The notes below the pieces were generated by a model. That model saw only the letters and a program-made list of their open reading frames with translations, did not search any database and was not told where the DNA came from. From assembly GCA_008373165.1 (NCBI GenBank), contig RQOU01000068.1, forward strand, positions 1 to 61,022: a stretch of 61,022 nucleotides of DNA, read 5' to 3'. The stretch comes from SAR202 cluster bacterium (lineage in GTDB: Bacteria > Chloroflexota > Dehalococcoidia > Lucifugimonadales > Lucifugimonadaceae). Of the stretch, positions 34,212 to 43,207 are shown in pieces. Every line of letters starts with the position of its first letter. The stretch's first letter is position 1. A program made the translations under genes and the position numbers.

Positions 34212-34952
34212 ATGCCCGGAAGGCTCGCAGGAAAAACAGCCGTTGTAACAGCGGCAGCTCAAGGAATCGGCAAAGCAACAGCTCTCTCATTCGCCGCAGA
34301 AAAAGCACAAGTCTGGGCAACAGACATAAACACTAAGAAACTCAGTGAACTCGACAACACGCCCGGCATCATCACACGAAAATGCGATGTTACTAACCCC
34401 CAATCGATCACTGCCCTACTTACAGAAACTGGGGCACCTGACATCCTATTTAACTGTGCAGGATATGTCGCTGTTGGAACAATTCTTGATTCAACGGAAG
34501 CAGAATGGGATTTCTCATTCGACCTGAACGTGAAGTCCCTATTTTGGATGCTGCGAGCCTACATCCCCCCGATGATCGCAAACGGAGGCGGCTCAATTGT
34601 TAACATGGCATCACTCTCTTCGCATCTGTTAGGTGTACCAGATCGCGCTGCCTACACTGCAACGAAAGCAGCCGTCATCGGGATAACAAAATCGGTGGCC
34701 AAAGACTACCTTTCAGACAATATCCGAGTAAATGCCATAGCACCAGCAACAGTCGAGACTCCCTCTCTCGAGGAACGCATAAAAGCCACCGGTAACGCCG
34801 AGGCTGCTCGCGCAGCTTTTATCGCCCGCCAGCCAATGGGTAGAGTAGGAACTCCCGAAGAAATTGCCCATTTGGCTGTTTACTTAGCGTCAGATGAATC
34901 CTCGTATACCACGGGGCAAGTTCACGTAATTGACGGCGCGATGAGTCTGTAA
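34212..34952 (+). CDS. SDR family oxidoreductase (BDH2/DHRS6-like)
   Basis: A 246-residue classical SDR. The cofactor motif is TAAAQGIGKA, with ATDIN after the second strand (NAD preference). NCAGYV, the catalytic serine in NMASLSSHL, YTATKAA with the Tyr-Lys pair, and TGQVHVIDGAMSL follow. The sequence VTAAAQGIGKATAL and the NAIAPATVETPSLEERI block resemble 3-hydroxybutyrate dehydrogenase type 2 and 2-keto-3-deoxy-L-fuconate dehydrogenase; the second block is also seen in sugar-acid oxidases. The ATG at 34212 is chosen over the GTG at 34197 because its product begins at the usual GRLAGK. It converges on the sdhE gene with 10 bases between stops. Confidence 0.88.
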   Translation: MPGRLAGKTAVVTAAAQGIGKATALSFAAEKAQVWATDINTKKLSELDNTPGIITRKCDVTNPQSITALLTETGAPDILFNCAGYVAVGTILDSTEAEWDFSFDLNVKSLFWMLRAYIPPMIANGGGSIVNMASLSSHLLGVPDRAAYTATKAAVIGITKSVAKDYLSDNIRVNAIAPATVETPSLEERIKATGNAEAARAAFIARQPMGRVGTPEEIAHLAVYLASDESSYTTGQVHVIDGAMSL

Positions 34953-34962
34953 AACCTGATCA

Positions 34963-35859
34963 CTAAACCTTTGATGGTAAAGCCTCTGCCATTCGTACAA
35001 TTTTTTTAGTCGAGACAATATGCTTTTTCAGTCCCAAAGTTTTTTCATTCATACCCATAGCAAGACCGATCAACTGGGGAACATGGATAACCGGAAGATC
35101 AGCTTTATCACCTCGAACCTGTCTACGCGCTTTAGGCTGATAACCATCAAGATTTAGGTGGCATAGTGGACATGGAGTAACCATGGCATCAGCACCAAGG
35201 TCTTTAGCTGTTCCAGTGTGATTAGCAACCATCTTCATAGAATTGGCCTGGTTGATAAACAGGATCGGAAAGCCACAACAAGCAGTCTTACCTGCAAAAT
35301 CGGTAACATTGCCGCCCACTGACTGAATCAAATCTTCCAACGATGTTTCCCGCTGAGGATTAGAAGAAAACTCAAGAGCATCCGAAGGCCGAACCATGTA
35401 ACACCCGTAGAACGGTGCCATGTTCATCCCAGTCAATTCACGAGTAAACGTTTCTTTTAGCTTATCGAGGCCAATGTCTTCAATAAGCACCCACAAAAGA
35501 TGCTTCACAGAAGTGGTTCCTTTGTACTCAAGCCCCTCATCCTCAAGATGCTTGTTTATCTCAGCGAGATATTCAGGGTCACGCTTTACCCTGTGGTTAG
35601 CCTGAGCCATAACCCCTTGACACGTAGAGCACAGTACCATTATGGGCAACCCCATTTGCTCCGCCATGGCGAAGGTTCGCACATTCAAAATATCACCCAT
35701 TTTGAGGTTTTTTTCTTGCAGGACACCTGCACCGGTGCAAGCAGCTTTGGTCAGCTCAACGTGTTCGATATCAAGCCTGTCCATAACGGCCAACGCTGAA
35801 TCGTACAACTCGGGAGCTCCACCACGTGCGACACATCCAGGATAAAAAGCGTACTTCAT
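34963..35859 (-). CDS. sdhE: SdhE-type CCG-domain subunit of succinate dehydrogenase (HdrB-like)
   Basis: A 298-residue cysteine-rich protein with two CCG-type domains, as in heterodisulfide reductase HdrB and the SdhE subunit of non-classical succinate:quinone reductase. The first domain retains C9, C41, C77 and C80 (ACTGAG, LCSTC), so its CCG is degenerate. The second is complete: C153, C194-C195-G (TACCGFP), C230 and C233 (CPLC). SdhE substitutes for the cytochrome b anchors SdhC/SdhD and delivers electrons to the quinone; membrane binding is by amphipathic helices. The start overlaps sdhB by four bases (ATGA), and no other anchor gene is present. Confidence 0.9.
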   Translation of the reverse strand: MKYAFYPGCVARGGAPELYDSALAVMDRLDIEHVELTKAACTGAGVLQEKNLKMGDILNVRTFAMAEQMGLPIMVLCSTCQGVMAQANHRVKRDPEYLAEINKHLEDEGLEYKGTTSVKHLLWVLIEDIGLDKLKETFTRELTGMNMAPFYGCYMVRPSDALEFSSNPQRETSLEDLIQSVGGNVTDFAGKTACCGFPILFINQANSMKMVANHTGTAKDLGADAMVTPCPLCHLNLDGYQPKARRQVRGDKADLPVIHVPQLIGLAMGMNEKTLGLKKHIVSTKKIVRMAEALPSKV

Positions 35860-36815
35860 GAAGACTCCCCCTCCACGTTATCGTAGAGGTCTTTAACTTT
35901 TTTATGATCTTCAGATTTATGCGGTATCAACGGAGGTAACTTCCCCTTCCGCATTGCAGCAATACCGATTGGCACAAGATCAAGCAGTCTTGGAATATTT
36001 GTCCACCCTGCAGAATCCATTGCTAGCCGCGTTTCATCCAAACGACCATTCTTCTTGACAGAGTTATAAAACGATTCGGTGTGATGGTATCCCGGAGTGT
36101 TTGTATTACCAGCTTCTATAGCAGACTCACGCAATTCCATAATTCGATCCATTGGAGCCACGCCCTTGGGACAAACCTCCACACACTTCAGGCATCGGGT
36201 ACAGTCCCATATGCCACCCGCTTCATCGTTCAGCACCTTGAGGCGCTCGTCTCTTTTAGAATCTCGAGGGTCTTCGGTGAATCTCCATGCCTTAGCTAAT
36301 GCAGCAGGCCCAATAAAATTAGCATCGACTTCGAGAACCGTGCAATCAGACACACAACAACCACACATGATGCAGTTCATTGATGTTAGAAGATTCTCCA
36401 TAGAGTCATTTGATGCGATGTACTCACCCTGCTCCGGGACATGGTCAGGCTGGAGGAACGGGTCTACTCGTTGAATCTGCGAAAAGAATGTATCAAGGGA
36501 AACCACTAAATCCCGTATGACAGGCTGGTTACCCATAGGCTCGATTACCAACTGTTCCCCGTTAGGAGCGATATCAACGACACGCGTTTTGCAAACCAGT
36601 TTGGCGTCCCCATTCACTTTCATACCGCAAGAGCCACATATAGAAGCTCGGCAGGCACAACGAAGTGCCAGGGTACCGTCATCCTGTTCACGAATCTGAA
36701 TCAAAGAGTCCAGAACCGTCGAATCAGGGTGAACATCAACCTTATACTCTTGCCACCAAGTCTTCCCGCCTTCATCAGCGGGGTCAAATCTCTTGACTTT
36801 CAAATTCGCTTGCAT
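35856..36815 (-). CDS. sdhB: Succinate dehydrogenase iron-sulfur subunit, SdhE-type
   Basis: A 319-residue iron-sulfur protein, longer than classical SdhB (about 240). The [2Fe-2S] site is C55, C60, C63 and C75 (CRASICGSCG). The first ferredoxin motif is C148xxC151xxC154xxxC158 (CIMCGCCVSDC). The second is C205xxC208xxC211xxxC215P (CTRCLKCVEVCP). Classical SdhB has CX5CX3C there, for a [3Fe-4S] cluster; the added cysteine predicts a second [4Fe-4S] cluster, as known for the archaeal-type enzyme. It passes electrons from SdhA to SdhE. It follows sdhA with no gap and overlaps sdhE. Confidence 0.93.
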   Translation of the reverse strand: MQANLKVKRFDPADEGGKTWWQEYKVDVHPDSTVLDSLIQIREQDDGTLALRCACRASICGSCGMKVNGDAKLVCKTRVVDIAPNGEQLVIEPMGNQPVIRDLVVSLDTFFSQIQRVDPFLQPDHVPEQGEYIASNDSMENLLTSMNCIMCGCCVSDCTVLEVDANFIGPAALAKAWRFTEDPRDSKRDERLKVLNDEAGGIWDCTRCLKCVEVCPKGVAPMDRIMELRESAIEAGNTNTPGYHHTESFYNSVKKNGRLDETRLAMDSAGWTNIPRLLDLVPIGIAAMRKGKLPPLIPHKSEDHKKVKDLYDNVEGESS

Positions 36816-38513
36816 TTAATAGACTCTCTTCACCGGTTGCCATTGAGTGATTTTCACGTCGGACGTTTCAACACGTGTGCCATGTTCTTGTGTTTCATCT
36901 TTGTACACAAGAGTGTGCTTTAACCAATTATCGTCATCACGCTCGGTGATATCAGTCCTGAAGTGTGCCCCACGGCTCTCTTTACGAGTAAGTGCCCCGG
37001 CCACTACCGCTTCAGCACAGTCCACCATAAATTCAAGTTCAAGACCGAACATCAGGTCGGTATTGAAAATCTTACCCTTGTTCTCAATAGAAAATCCCGA
37101 CATTCTAGATTTCACATTTTCGAGATTTTCAAGGGCCCCCTCCATAGAACTCTGATCACGAAATACCCCTATGCCCCTGGTCATACCACGGGCCATATCA
37201 TTACGAAGCGTTGCAACCCGTTCTCCCTTGGGGCGATCCAAAAGTGCCTGTAATCGTACTTGTTCAGATGCGAGTTCTTCTTCAGACGCCGAATGATCAT
37301 CGACGCTCTTAATGTATTCAATTGCATGAACCGCAGATCTACGACCAAACACCACTGTATCTAGAAGAGAATTGGCTCCTAAACGATTGGCACCATGAAC
37401 ACTGACATTCGCACACTCGCCAGCAGCGTAGAGGCCAGGGACATTAGTAGCTCCATCTATGTCGGTCTTTATCCCACCCATGATGTAATGCATACCGGGC
37501 TGTACTGGTACTGGCTGTTCGGCCATGTCAATTCCAAGGAATTCAACCGACACTTCTTGAAGATAACCCAACCGTTGCTCAATGAAGTCGCGACCCAAGT
37601 GACGAAGATCGAGTAGCACGTTACCATCTATTCCTCTTCCCTCATCAATTTCAGTCTGCTCTGCACGGGAAACAACGTCACGAGAGGCAAGCTCCATATA
37701 ATCAGGAGCAGTCTTCTCCATAAACCGTTCCCCATCTGAGTTGAGCAAGTGGGCTCCTTCACCTCGAGCTGCCTCTGACATGAGAATCCCAGTACGCGCC
37801 AGCGTGGTTGGATGATACTGAATCATCTCCATATCCATTAACGGAGCCCCAGCTTGATATGCCAGGGCTAGGCCATCTCCGGTACAAATCAGTGCATTAG
37901 TTGACGGTTCAAATACTCGTCCAGCTCCACCCGCAGCCATTATGACTGCCTTAGCTTTAATTGTGTGGATCTCCCCGGTTTTTAAATCAATTGCCACCAC
38001 TCCGCGGCATCTGCCATCTTCAATTATCAGCTTTGTTACAAACCACTCTTCATAAACATTGAGTCCAAGTTTCAACGCCTGCTCAAATAAAACGTGCAAT
38101 ATAGCCGATCCAGTAATAGCTCCCACGAAAAATGTTCGAGCTATCTTCTGACCACCAAATCTACGAGTACCCAGTTTCCCATCATCGCCCCTACTGAATA
38201 TCACGCCCATGCGTTCGAGTTCTAAAACAGCGTCACCAGCTTCGACAGACATTACCTCCACAGCATCTTGATCTGCCAGAAAATCACTACCTTTGATCGT
38301 ATCGTATGCATGTCCTTCCCAATCATCACCCCGATCAGTAAGGGGAGCATTGATACCACCCTGGGCTGCATTAGAGTGACTTCGTACAGGATGAACCTTG
38401 GATATCACTGCAACATCACCGCCTGCACGAGTAACTTCAACAGCCGCCCTCAGACCAGCAAGCCCACCACCAATAATCAAAACATCATGTTTATACATAG
38501 GTTTGCCTGACAC
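36816..38513 (-). CDS. sdhA: Succinate dehydrogenase/fumarate reductase flavoprotein subunit
   Basis: A 565-residue flavoprotein that oxidises succinate to fumarate. The Rossmann motif is DVLIIGGGLAGLRAA. The covalent FAD site is RSHSNAAQGGINA, with His46 as the expected FAD-linked residue. The catalytic region has HYIMGGIKTDIDG and VHGANRLGANSLLDTVVFGR, which holds an active-site arginine. The C-terminal helical domain ends with VKITQWQPVKR. It heads the sdhABE set and lies 17 bases behind the Nudix gene, at the end of the long respiratory array. Direction (succinate oxidation or fumarate reduction) is not certain from sequence, but the context of complex I and a TCA cycle suggests oxidation. 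Confidence 0.95.
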   Translation of the reverse strand: MSGKPMYKHDVLIIGGGLAGLRAAVEVTRAGGDVAVISKVHPVRSHSNAAQGGINAPLTDRGDDWEGHAYDTIKGSDFLADQDAVEVMSVEAGDAVLELERMGVIFSRGDDGKLGTRRFGGQKIARTFFVGAITGSAILHVLFEQALKLGLNVYEEWFVTKLIIEDGRCRGVVAIDLKTGEIHTIKAKAVIMAAGGAGRVFEPSTNALICTGDGLALAYQAGAPLMDMEMIQYHPTTLARTGILMSEAARGEGAHLLNSDGERFMEKTAPDYMELASRDVVSRAEQTEIDEGRGIDGNVLLDLRHLGRDFIEQRLGYLQEVSVEFLGIDMAEQPVPVQPGMHYIMGGIKTDIDGATNVPGLYAAGECANVSVHGANRLGANSLLDTVVFGRRSAVHAIEYIKSVDDHSASEEELASEQVRLQALLDRPKGERVATLRNDMARGMTRGIGVFRDQSSMEGALENLENVKSRMSGFSIENKGKIFNTDLMFGLELEFMVDCAEAVVAGALTRKESRGAHFRTDITERDDDNWLKHTLVYKDETQEHGTRVETSDVKITQWQPVKRVY

Positions 38514-38530
38514 TAAGACTTCTTATTTTT

Positions 38531-39094
38531 CTACTCATTTTCCGAGCCCTTGATATGTTTCGTGTACACATGTTGAGCCGATAACAACGCAGCTATCGAC
38601 ATTTGATCTTCAATCTCACCCTCAGCTATCAAACGGTGCAGGTCATCAAATTCAATTTCTTCAACCGAAATATCCTCTCCATCATCAGAAGGTAAGGGAG
38701 CCACCTCAAGTTCACTCGCTATGAACATATACGAATACTCAGTCGAGTATCCAGGAGCGACCCAAGATCCTCCAACCAAAAATAATTTTCGGGCCCTTTG
38801 CCCTACCTCTTCTCGCAACTCTCTAAGTGCTGTTACCTCTGGAGCCTCCCCTGGTTCTATGGTTCCAGCAGAAGCCTCTAATAAAACTTTCCCAGCTGCT
38901 TGACGAAATTGCCTGATGAGCAAAACCGTACCAGCATCTGTGATGGGCACAAGAACAACTGAACCAGGGTGTTCAACTATCTCACGATCAAACTTTGGAC
39001 CATCATCAAATTTAGCGGTTTCAACGCGAAGTGAGATTCGATCTCCTTCGTACTTACGTTCAACTGACAGAATGGTAGGGCGTTTAGGTCGCAA
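38531..39094 (-). CDS. Nudix hydrolase, ADP-ribose pyrophosphatase-like
   Basis: A 187-residue Nudix enzyme. The Nudix box GX5EX7REUXEEXGU is complete: GTIEPGEAPEVTALRELREE plus VG. Before it stand VVLVPITDAGTVLLIRQFRQAAG, typical of the NudF/ADP-ribose pyrophosphatase group (quoted part LLIRQFRQAAG). The N-terminal domain VERKYEGDRISLRVETAKFDDG resembles ADPRase dimerisation segments. It should hydrolyse ADP-ribose or a related nucleoside diphosphate derivative. It lies 30 bases behind the NAD kinase gene and 17 bases ahead of sdhA, so two pyridine-nucleotide enzymes are embedded between complex I and succinate dehydrogenase genes. Confidence 0.9.
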   Translation of the reverse strand: MRPKRPTILSVERKYEGDRISLRVETAKFDDGPKFDREIVEHPGSVVLVPITDAGTVLLIRQFRQAAGKVLLEASAGTIEPGEAPEVTALRELREEVGQRARKLFLVGGSWVAPGYSTEYSYMFIASELEVAPLPSDDGEDISVEEIEFDDLHRLIAEGEIEDQMSIAALLSAQHVYTKHIKGSENE

Positions 39095-39124
39095 AACTTT
39101 ATTATTTTACCGAGTTTTCAACCG

Positions 39125-39988
39125 TTATAGAACGTATCGGCGAGGAGATTTAAGTGGACCTTTTCTTAGTCCTAATCGCCTTGACAAGTCGCCCCAAAAT
39201 TCAGCTGGTGGCTTACGACGTAGGAATGAAGCGTAATCTCCCGTTTGCGTTATCACCACGGTTTCACCATCCGCTAACGACACATCGATAAATCCATCTG
39301 CATTTAACGTAGCATTTTCTTCTGAGTGCACTGTTAGTTCAACTGTGGATGAGGCCTGCAGTATCGCTCCCCCAAACTGACTCATATGCGTAGCAATCGG
39401 CTTAACAAGAAAATCCCGGGAGGTGGGGTCCATCACCGGTCCACCAAGTCCAAGGGTGTACCCCGTTGATCCAGTGGCAGTGGAAACCACCACACCATCA
39501 CCGCGATAGGTGGCCAGATGTACTCCGTCTACAACCGTACTAACCTCAATTACGCGTACAACAGAGCCACGTGCAACCGTCACATCATTAAGGCTAATAA
39601 TCGGCTGAGATTCCTTACCTTGGATTATGGCATTCAGCATATAGCGGCGTTCAATTCGAGCATTCCCATCCAGATACCAACCTAATTCGTTGATCGCATC
39701 TTTAGATTCAATATCGCTCATGAACCCAACTCGACCCATATTCACTCCCAGAACAGGTATGTCACGAGAGGCAGCGACATGCACTCCTCGCAGGATCGTA
39801 CCATCGCCACCGATTGTGAGAATTAAATCTGAGGTTTTGAGATCTTCATCATGTTCCCTGAGTGTGTCTTGAGTCGCTAACCACCATTTCCGATCGGTGC
39901 CGTATGCAAGAGTAATTTGCTTGGCAAGTTCCTCTGCTTCGGTCAACAAACCGTGGTAGACAATTCCTATGTTTTGATACCGGGGCAT
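39125..39988 (-). CDS. nadK: NAD kinase
   Basis: NAD kinase phosphorylates NAD to NADP. The 287-residue protein has the ATP/NAD-binding GGDGTILRG at residues 60-68, with catalytic D62. It also has LGVNMGRVGFMSDIES, the conserved LNDVTVARG (residues near 150, in place of the usual NE), YRGDGVVVSTATGSTGYTLGLGGP and the C-terminal NADGFIDVSLADGE. Quoted blocks are characteristic of prokaryotic NAD kinases. The gene lies 95 bases behind nuoN and directly ahead of the Nudix gene on the same strand. The intact active site suggests full function. Confidence 0.94.
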   Translation of the reverse strand: MPRYQNIGIVYHGLLTEAEELAKQITLAYGTDRKWWLATQDTLREHDEDLKTSDLILTIGGDGTILRGVHVAASRDIPVLGVNMGRVGFMSDIESKDAINELGWYLDGNARIERRYMLNAIIQGKESQPIISLNDVTVARGSVVRVIEVSTVVDGVHLATYRGDGVVVSTATGSTGYTLGLGGPVMDPTSRDFLVKPIATHMSQFGGAILQASSTVELTVHSEENATLNADGFIDVSLADGETVVITQTGDYASFLRRKPPAEFWGDLSRRLGLRKGPLKSPRRYVL

Positions 39989-40082
39989 ATCACTAGTTAC
40001 ATCTCATGAATCTGATGGTGATTAAAAAGTTTACGATTTATTTGGACACTTTCGAACAGATTACAAATACTTAACAGGTGAA

Positions 40083-41588
40083 TTACAAGCCCGGAACAAT
40101 TGTCAATGCACTTTCAGCGAACTCAAGTAATAGGAACGGCGCTAGCCCGAAAATGCCAGTTCCAATAGCGGCAACCCCTGCAGCAACCAAAATCGGTTTA
40201 TCTCCGCTAAAAGTAGACGTTTCTACTGGATCATCAAACACAATCATCCGAATGACTCTGAGATAGTAATATGCCGCAATTACTGTATTTACCACCCCAA
40301 TTACGGCCAGCCATGCAAGGTTAGCGTTCAACGCCGACCCAAAAACGACAACCTTTGCCATAAAACCAACCGTGGGAGGCATACCTAATAGAGAAAGGAT
40401 GCCAAACACGAGAAGAGAAGCCAGAAGCGGTGAACGCTTCAGCATTCCCTTCAAACCATCGATTGAATCATCGCCAGTACGCATCGTGATAGCGATAACA
40501 GCGAAAAACACGGCCAAGTTCGTAAACGCGTATCCGGCAAGATAGTACATCGCACCTTGAGGTCCCGCTCCGGAAAAAGCCGAACCAACCTGATTTGCAG
40601 GCACAGAAGCAACGCCTACTAAAATGTAACCAGCTTGAGCAATCGTGGAATAACCAAGCAACCGCTTCATATTTGACTGGGCCAAAGCCAGAACATTACC
40701 CACAGTCATAGAAATAGCTGCCAAGATTGCAAACAACCCGGACCAATCCTGCATCATGGAAGGATCCCCGAAGGCCGAATACATAATCCTCATTATCACC
40801 GCAAATGCCGAAGCTTTCGAAGCAACGGAAAGAAATGCTGCAACCGGGGTCGGGGCACCTTGGTAAACATCCGGGACCCACATCTGCCAAGGAACAACCG
40901 CCATCTTGAAACCAAATCCGGCTACCACCAATATCACAGCCAGTAAAACAGCGTATGAACCAAATGGAACACCGGCCTCAGTTGGAATTACGGCAAGTCG
41001 CTCCATGATCATCTCAAGGTTAGTGCTACCAACATATCCATAAATGTATGCAAATCCATAAAGAAGTATGGCGCTGGATATAGCAGACAATACAAAGAAT
41101 TTTGTGCCAGCCTCAATTCCTTGCTTAGTCCGATGGATAGCGGCAAGGGCAACAATGGGCAACGCGCTAAGTTCGAGTGCAACATAGATTGTTATCAACT
41201 CAGTCGCAGAAACGAGAAGCATCATCCCTGTTACCGATAGTAGTAATAGAGATAGGAATTCTCCGCCGTAATTTTTCATGCGGTCAGCTGCGATATATTT
41301 CACGGACGCGAGAATAGTGCCCGCGCTAACGGTTATAAGCAGGAATTTGAAAAAGAGTGAAAAGCGGTCGGCTTCAACTGTTCCGAACAGGGCTGAACCC
41401 GCGACAGGGTCGCCAAACCATCCGTACCAGAGATTCAATGCAAGAACCAGCGGCACTGTGAGTCCCACAAGAGTAATAAACAAAACCTTCACCACGTTTC
41501 GAGTGATGAGATCGGCGGTTATTACCACCAAAGCGAGAAGCGCCATAGCAATTTCAGGAGACAGTACCCAAAAATCATTAACAGTCAT
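40083..41588 (-). CDS. nuoN: NADH-quinone oxidoreductase subunit N
   Basis: NuoN is one of three antiporter-like proton-pumping membrane subunits of complex I. The 501-residue protein is about 14 hydrophobic helices. Conserved residues are seen in ELSALPIVALAAIHRTKQG (the helix 5 glutamate region), PWQMWVPDVYQGAPTPVAAFLSVASKASAFA (the helix 7-8 lysine region; quoted part PDVYQGAPTPVAA), NMKRLLGYSTIAQAGYILVG and GMPPTVGFMAKVVVF. The C terminus has YYYLRVIRMIVF. Its start overlaps the nuoM stop by a base. It is the last complex I gene before the NAD kinase. Confidence 0.95.
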   Translation of the reverse strand: MTVNDFWVLSPEIAMALLALVVITADLITRNVVKVLFITLVGLTVPLVLALNLWYGWFGDPVAGSALFGTVEADRFSLFFKFLLITVSAGTILASVKYIAADRMKNYGGEFLSLLLLSVTGMMLLVSATELITIYVALELSALPIVALAAIHRTKQGIEAGTKFFVLSAISSAILLYGFAYIYGYVGSTNLEMIMERLAVIPTEAGVPFGSYAVLLAVILVVAGFGFKMAVVPWQMWVPDVYQGAPTPVAAFLSVASKASAFAVIMRIMYSAFGDPSMMQDWSGLFAILAAISMTVGNVLALAQSNMKRLLGYSTIAQAGYILVGVASVPANQVGSAFSGAGPQGAMYYLAGYAFTNLAVFFAVIAITMRTGDDSIDGLKGMLKRSPLLASLLVFGILSLLGMPPTVGFMAKVVVFGSALNANLAWLAVIGVVNTVIAAYYYLRVIRMIVFDDPVETSTFSGDKPILVAAGVAAIGTGIFGLAPFLLLEFAESALTIVPGL

Positions 41589-43162
41589 TACCTAAGCACC
41601 GCCTGGATACCAATATCGAATACGTCGGTAACAACCGAAGGCCACAATCCAATAATAAAAATAGGAGCCGCCAATATGATTACCGGGATCATATCGACCC
41701 AGCTAGCGTCAGTCAGGTTTTCATACACTTGATCAGAAAGTCCTGGGGTTGCCGGGCGAGCACCGAAGAAGACCCTTTGAACCATCCATAACGTATAACC
41801 GGCGGCCAGTACCACACCAAACGCAGCAACAGCCGTAGGCCATGGCCAAACCGAAAATGTGCCAAGGAACACCATGATCTCAGCCACAAATCCCGATAGA
41901 GCCGGGAGCCCGAGTGAGCCAAAGCCAGCTATCAAAAAGAAAATCGCTATCATTGGCATTTTCTTCCATAGGCCTCCCAGATGAGGAATATGACGGGTAT
42001 GAGTCCGATCGTAAGATAGCCCAACCATCAAAAAGGCAAGTCCAGTAATAGTGCCATGGGTAAACATCTGTAATGCTGCACCATTCAGACCCGCAGCAGA
42101 CGTGTCTACAGCCGATGCCCCAACTGCAGATAAGCCAAGCATGACAAAACCCATGTGACTGACAGAACTGTATGCGATCAATCTTTTCATGTCTGTCTGT
42201 CGAACTGTAACTATACCGCCGTAAATAACTGAAATTGCCGCGATGATCGCCATTGGCCCGGCTACATCATGAATCGTGAAATCCTGGGTCTCTTGGAAAA
42301 AGCCAAGATTAATCCTCAAAAGCCCATATCCGGCCATTTTCAGCAAAACCCCAGCCAACATAACCGAAACGGCCGTGGGAGCATCAGTGTGAGCATCTGG
42401 CAACCAACTATGCACTGGCCACAGCGGTAATTTCACAGCGAAAGCTATGAAGAAAAATCCAAATATCAAAGCCGCTGGCAATGCCAATTTTGCACCGGCC
42501 ATAAGCTCAGGAATCCCAGTGATTCCTAACTCAGGAATCGAAACCATCGCCAAAGTACCTACATCGGGGGTTACGTAAATAGCGAGAATGCCCACCAACA
42601 TGAACGCCCCTCCCGCCAGCGTAAACAACACAAACTTCATCGCAGAATAACGAGGTCGTCCACTCCCCCATAGCACGATCAGCATAAACATCGGAATCAA
42701 TTCAAATTCGAAGAATATGAAGAAGAGCAGCAAGTCCAGTGATACAAACACACCCAAAACGGCCGTCTCAAGCAGAAGCAACCACATGAAATATTCACGA
42801 ACACGCTTTTTGATGCGCCATGAGGCAAAAGCGGCTGCCAAGCCCAGTATCCCGGTGAGAAGCACCAATGGTGCGCTCAATCCATCAACTCCAAGTAAAT
42901 AAGAGGACCTTAATGCATCGACGGGTATCCAACGCTCATAGTAATCCACCATCTGAATACCACCAACAGCTTGGTCATACCCAACGTAGACCATGACTGT
43001 CAGAGCAAACGTAACTGCACTGGCTGCAATCGAAATCCAACGTACTTGCCGGTCAACCTCTTTTCCGCGTGCAAAAAGAGTAACCAATATTGCAACGGTC
43101 GCAGGCAGAAATACCGTAATCGTCAGAAGCCCTTCAAACACTGATAGCCTCCGATACAGCAC
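41588..43162 (-). CDS. nuoM: NADH-quinone oxidoreductase subunit M
   Basis: NuoM is a proton-pumping antiporter-like subunit of complex I with about 14 helices, 524 residues. Family landmarks are FFIFFEFELIPMFMLIVLWG (the helix 5 glutamate; quoted 20 residues), PVHSWLPDAHTDAPTAVSVMLAG (quoted WLPDAHTDAPTAVSV), TDMKRLIAYSSVSHMGFVMLG and FGSLGLPALSGFVAE. These match the conserved lysine/glutamate relay of NuoM and distinguish it from NuoL and NuoN. The start lies 45 bases downstream of the nuoL stop; several in-frame starts exist near the N terminus and the first hydrophobic segment begins close to residue 12. Translation into nuoN is coupled by overlap. Confidence 0.95.
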   Translation of the reverse strand: MLYRRLSVFEGLLTITVFLPATVAILVTLFARGKEVDRQVRWISIAASAVTFALTVMVYVGYDQAVGGIQMVDYYERWIPVDALRSSYLLGVDGLSAPLVLLTGILGLAAAFASWRIKKRVREYFMWLLLLETAVLGVFVSLDLLLFFIFFEFELIPMFMLIVLWGSGRPRYSAMKFVLFTLAGGAFMLVGILAIYVTPDVGTLAMVSIPELGITGIPELMAGAKLALPAALIFGFFFIAFAVKLPLWPVHSWLPDAHTDAPTAVSVMLAGVLLKMAGYGLLRINLGFFQETQDFTIHDVAGPMAIIAAISVIYGGIVTVRQTDMKRLIAYSSVSHMGFVMLGLSAVGASAVDTSAAGLNGAALQMFTHGTITGLAFLMVGLSYDRTHTRHIPHLGGLWKKMPMIAIFFLIAGFGSLGLPALSGFVAEIMVFLGTFSVWPWPTAVAAFGVVLAAGYTLWMVQRVFFGARPATPGLSDQVYENLTDASWVDMIPVIILAAPIFIIGLWPSVVTDVFDIGIQAVLR

Positions 43163-43207
43163 CCAACATATGTGCCGTTCCCCATGATTGAATTCCCACG
43201 CCAGCTA

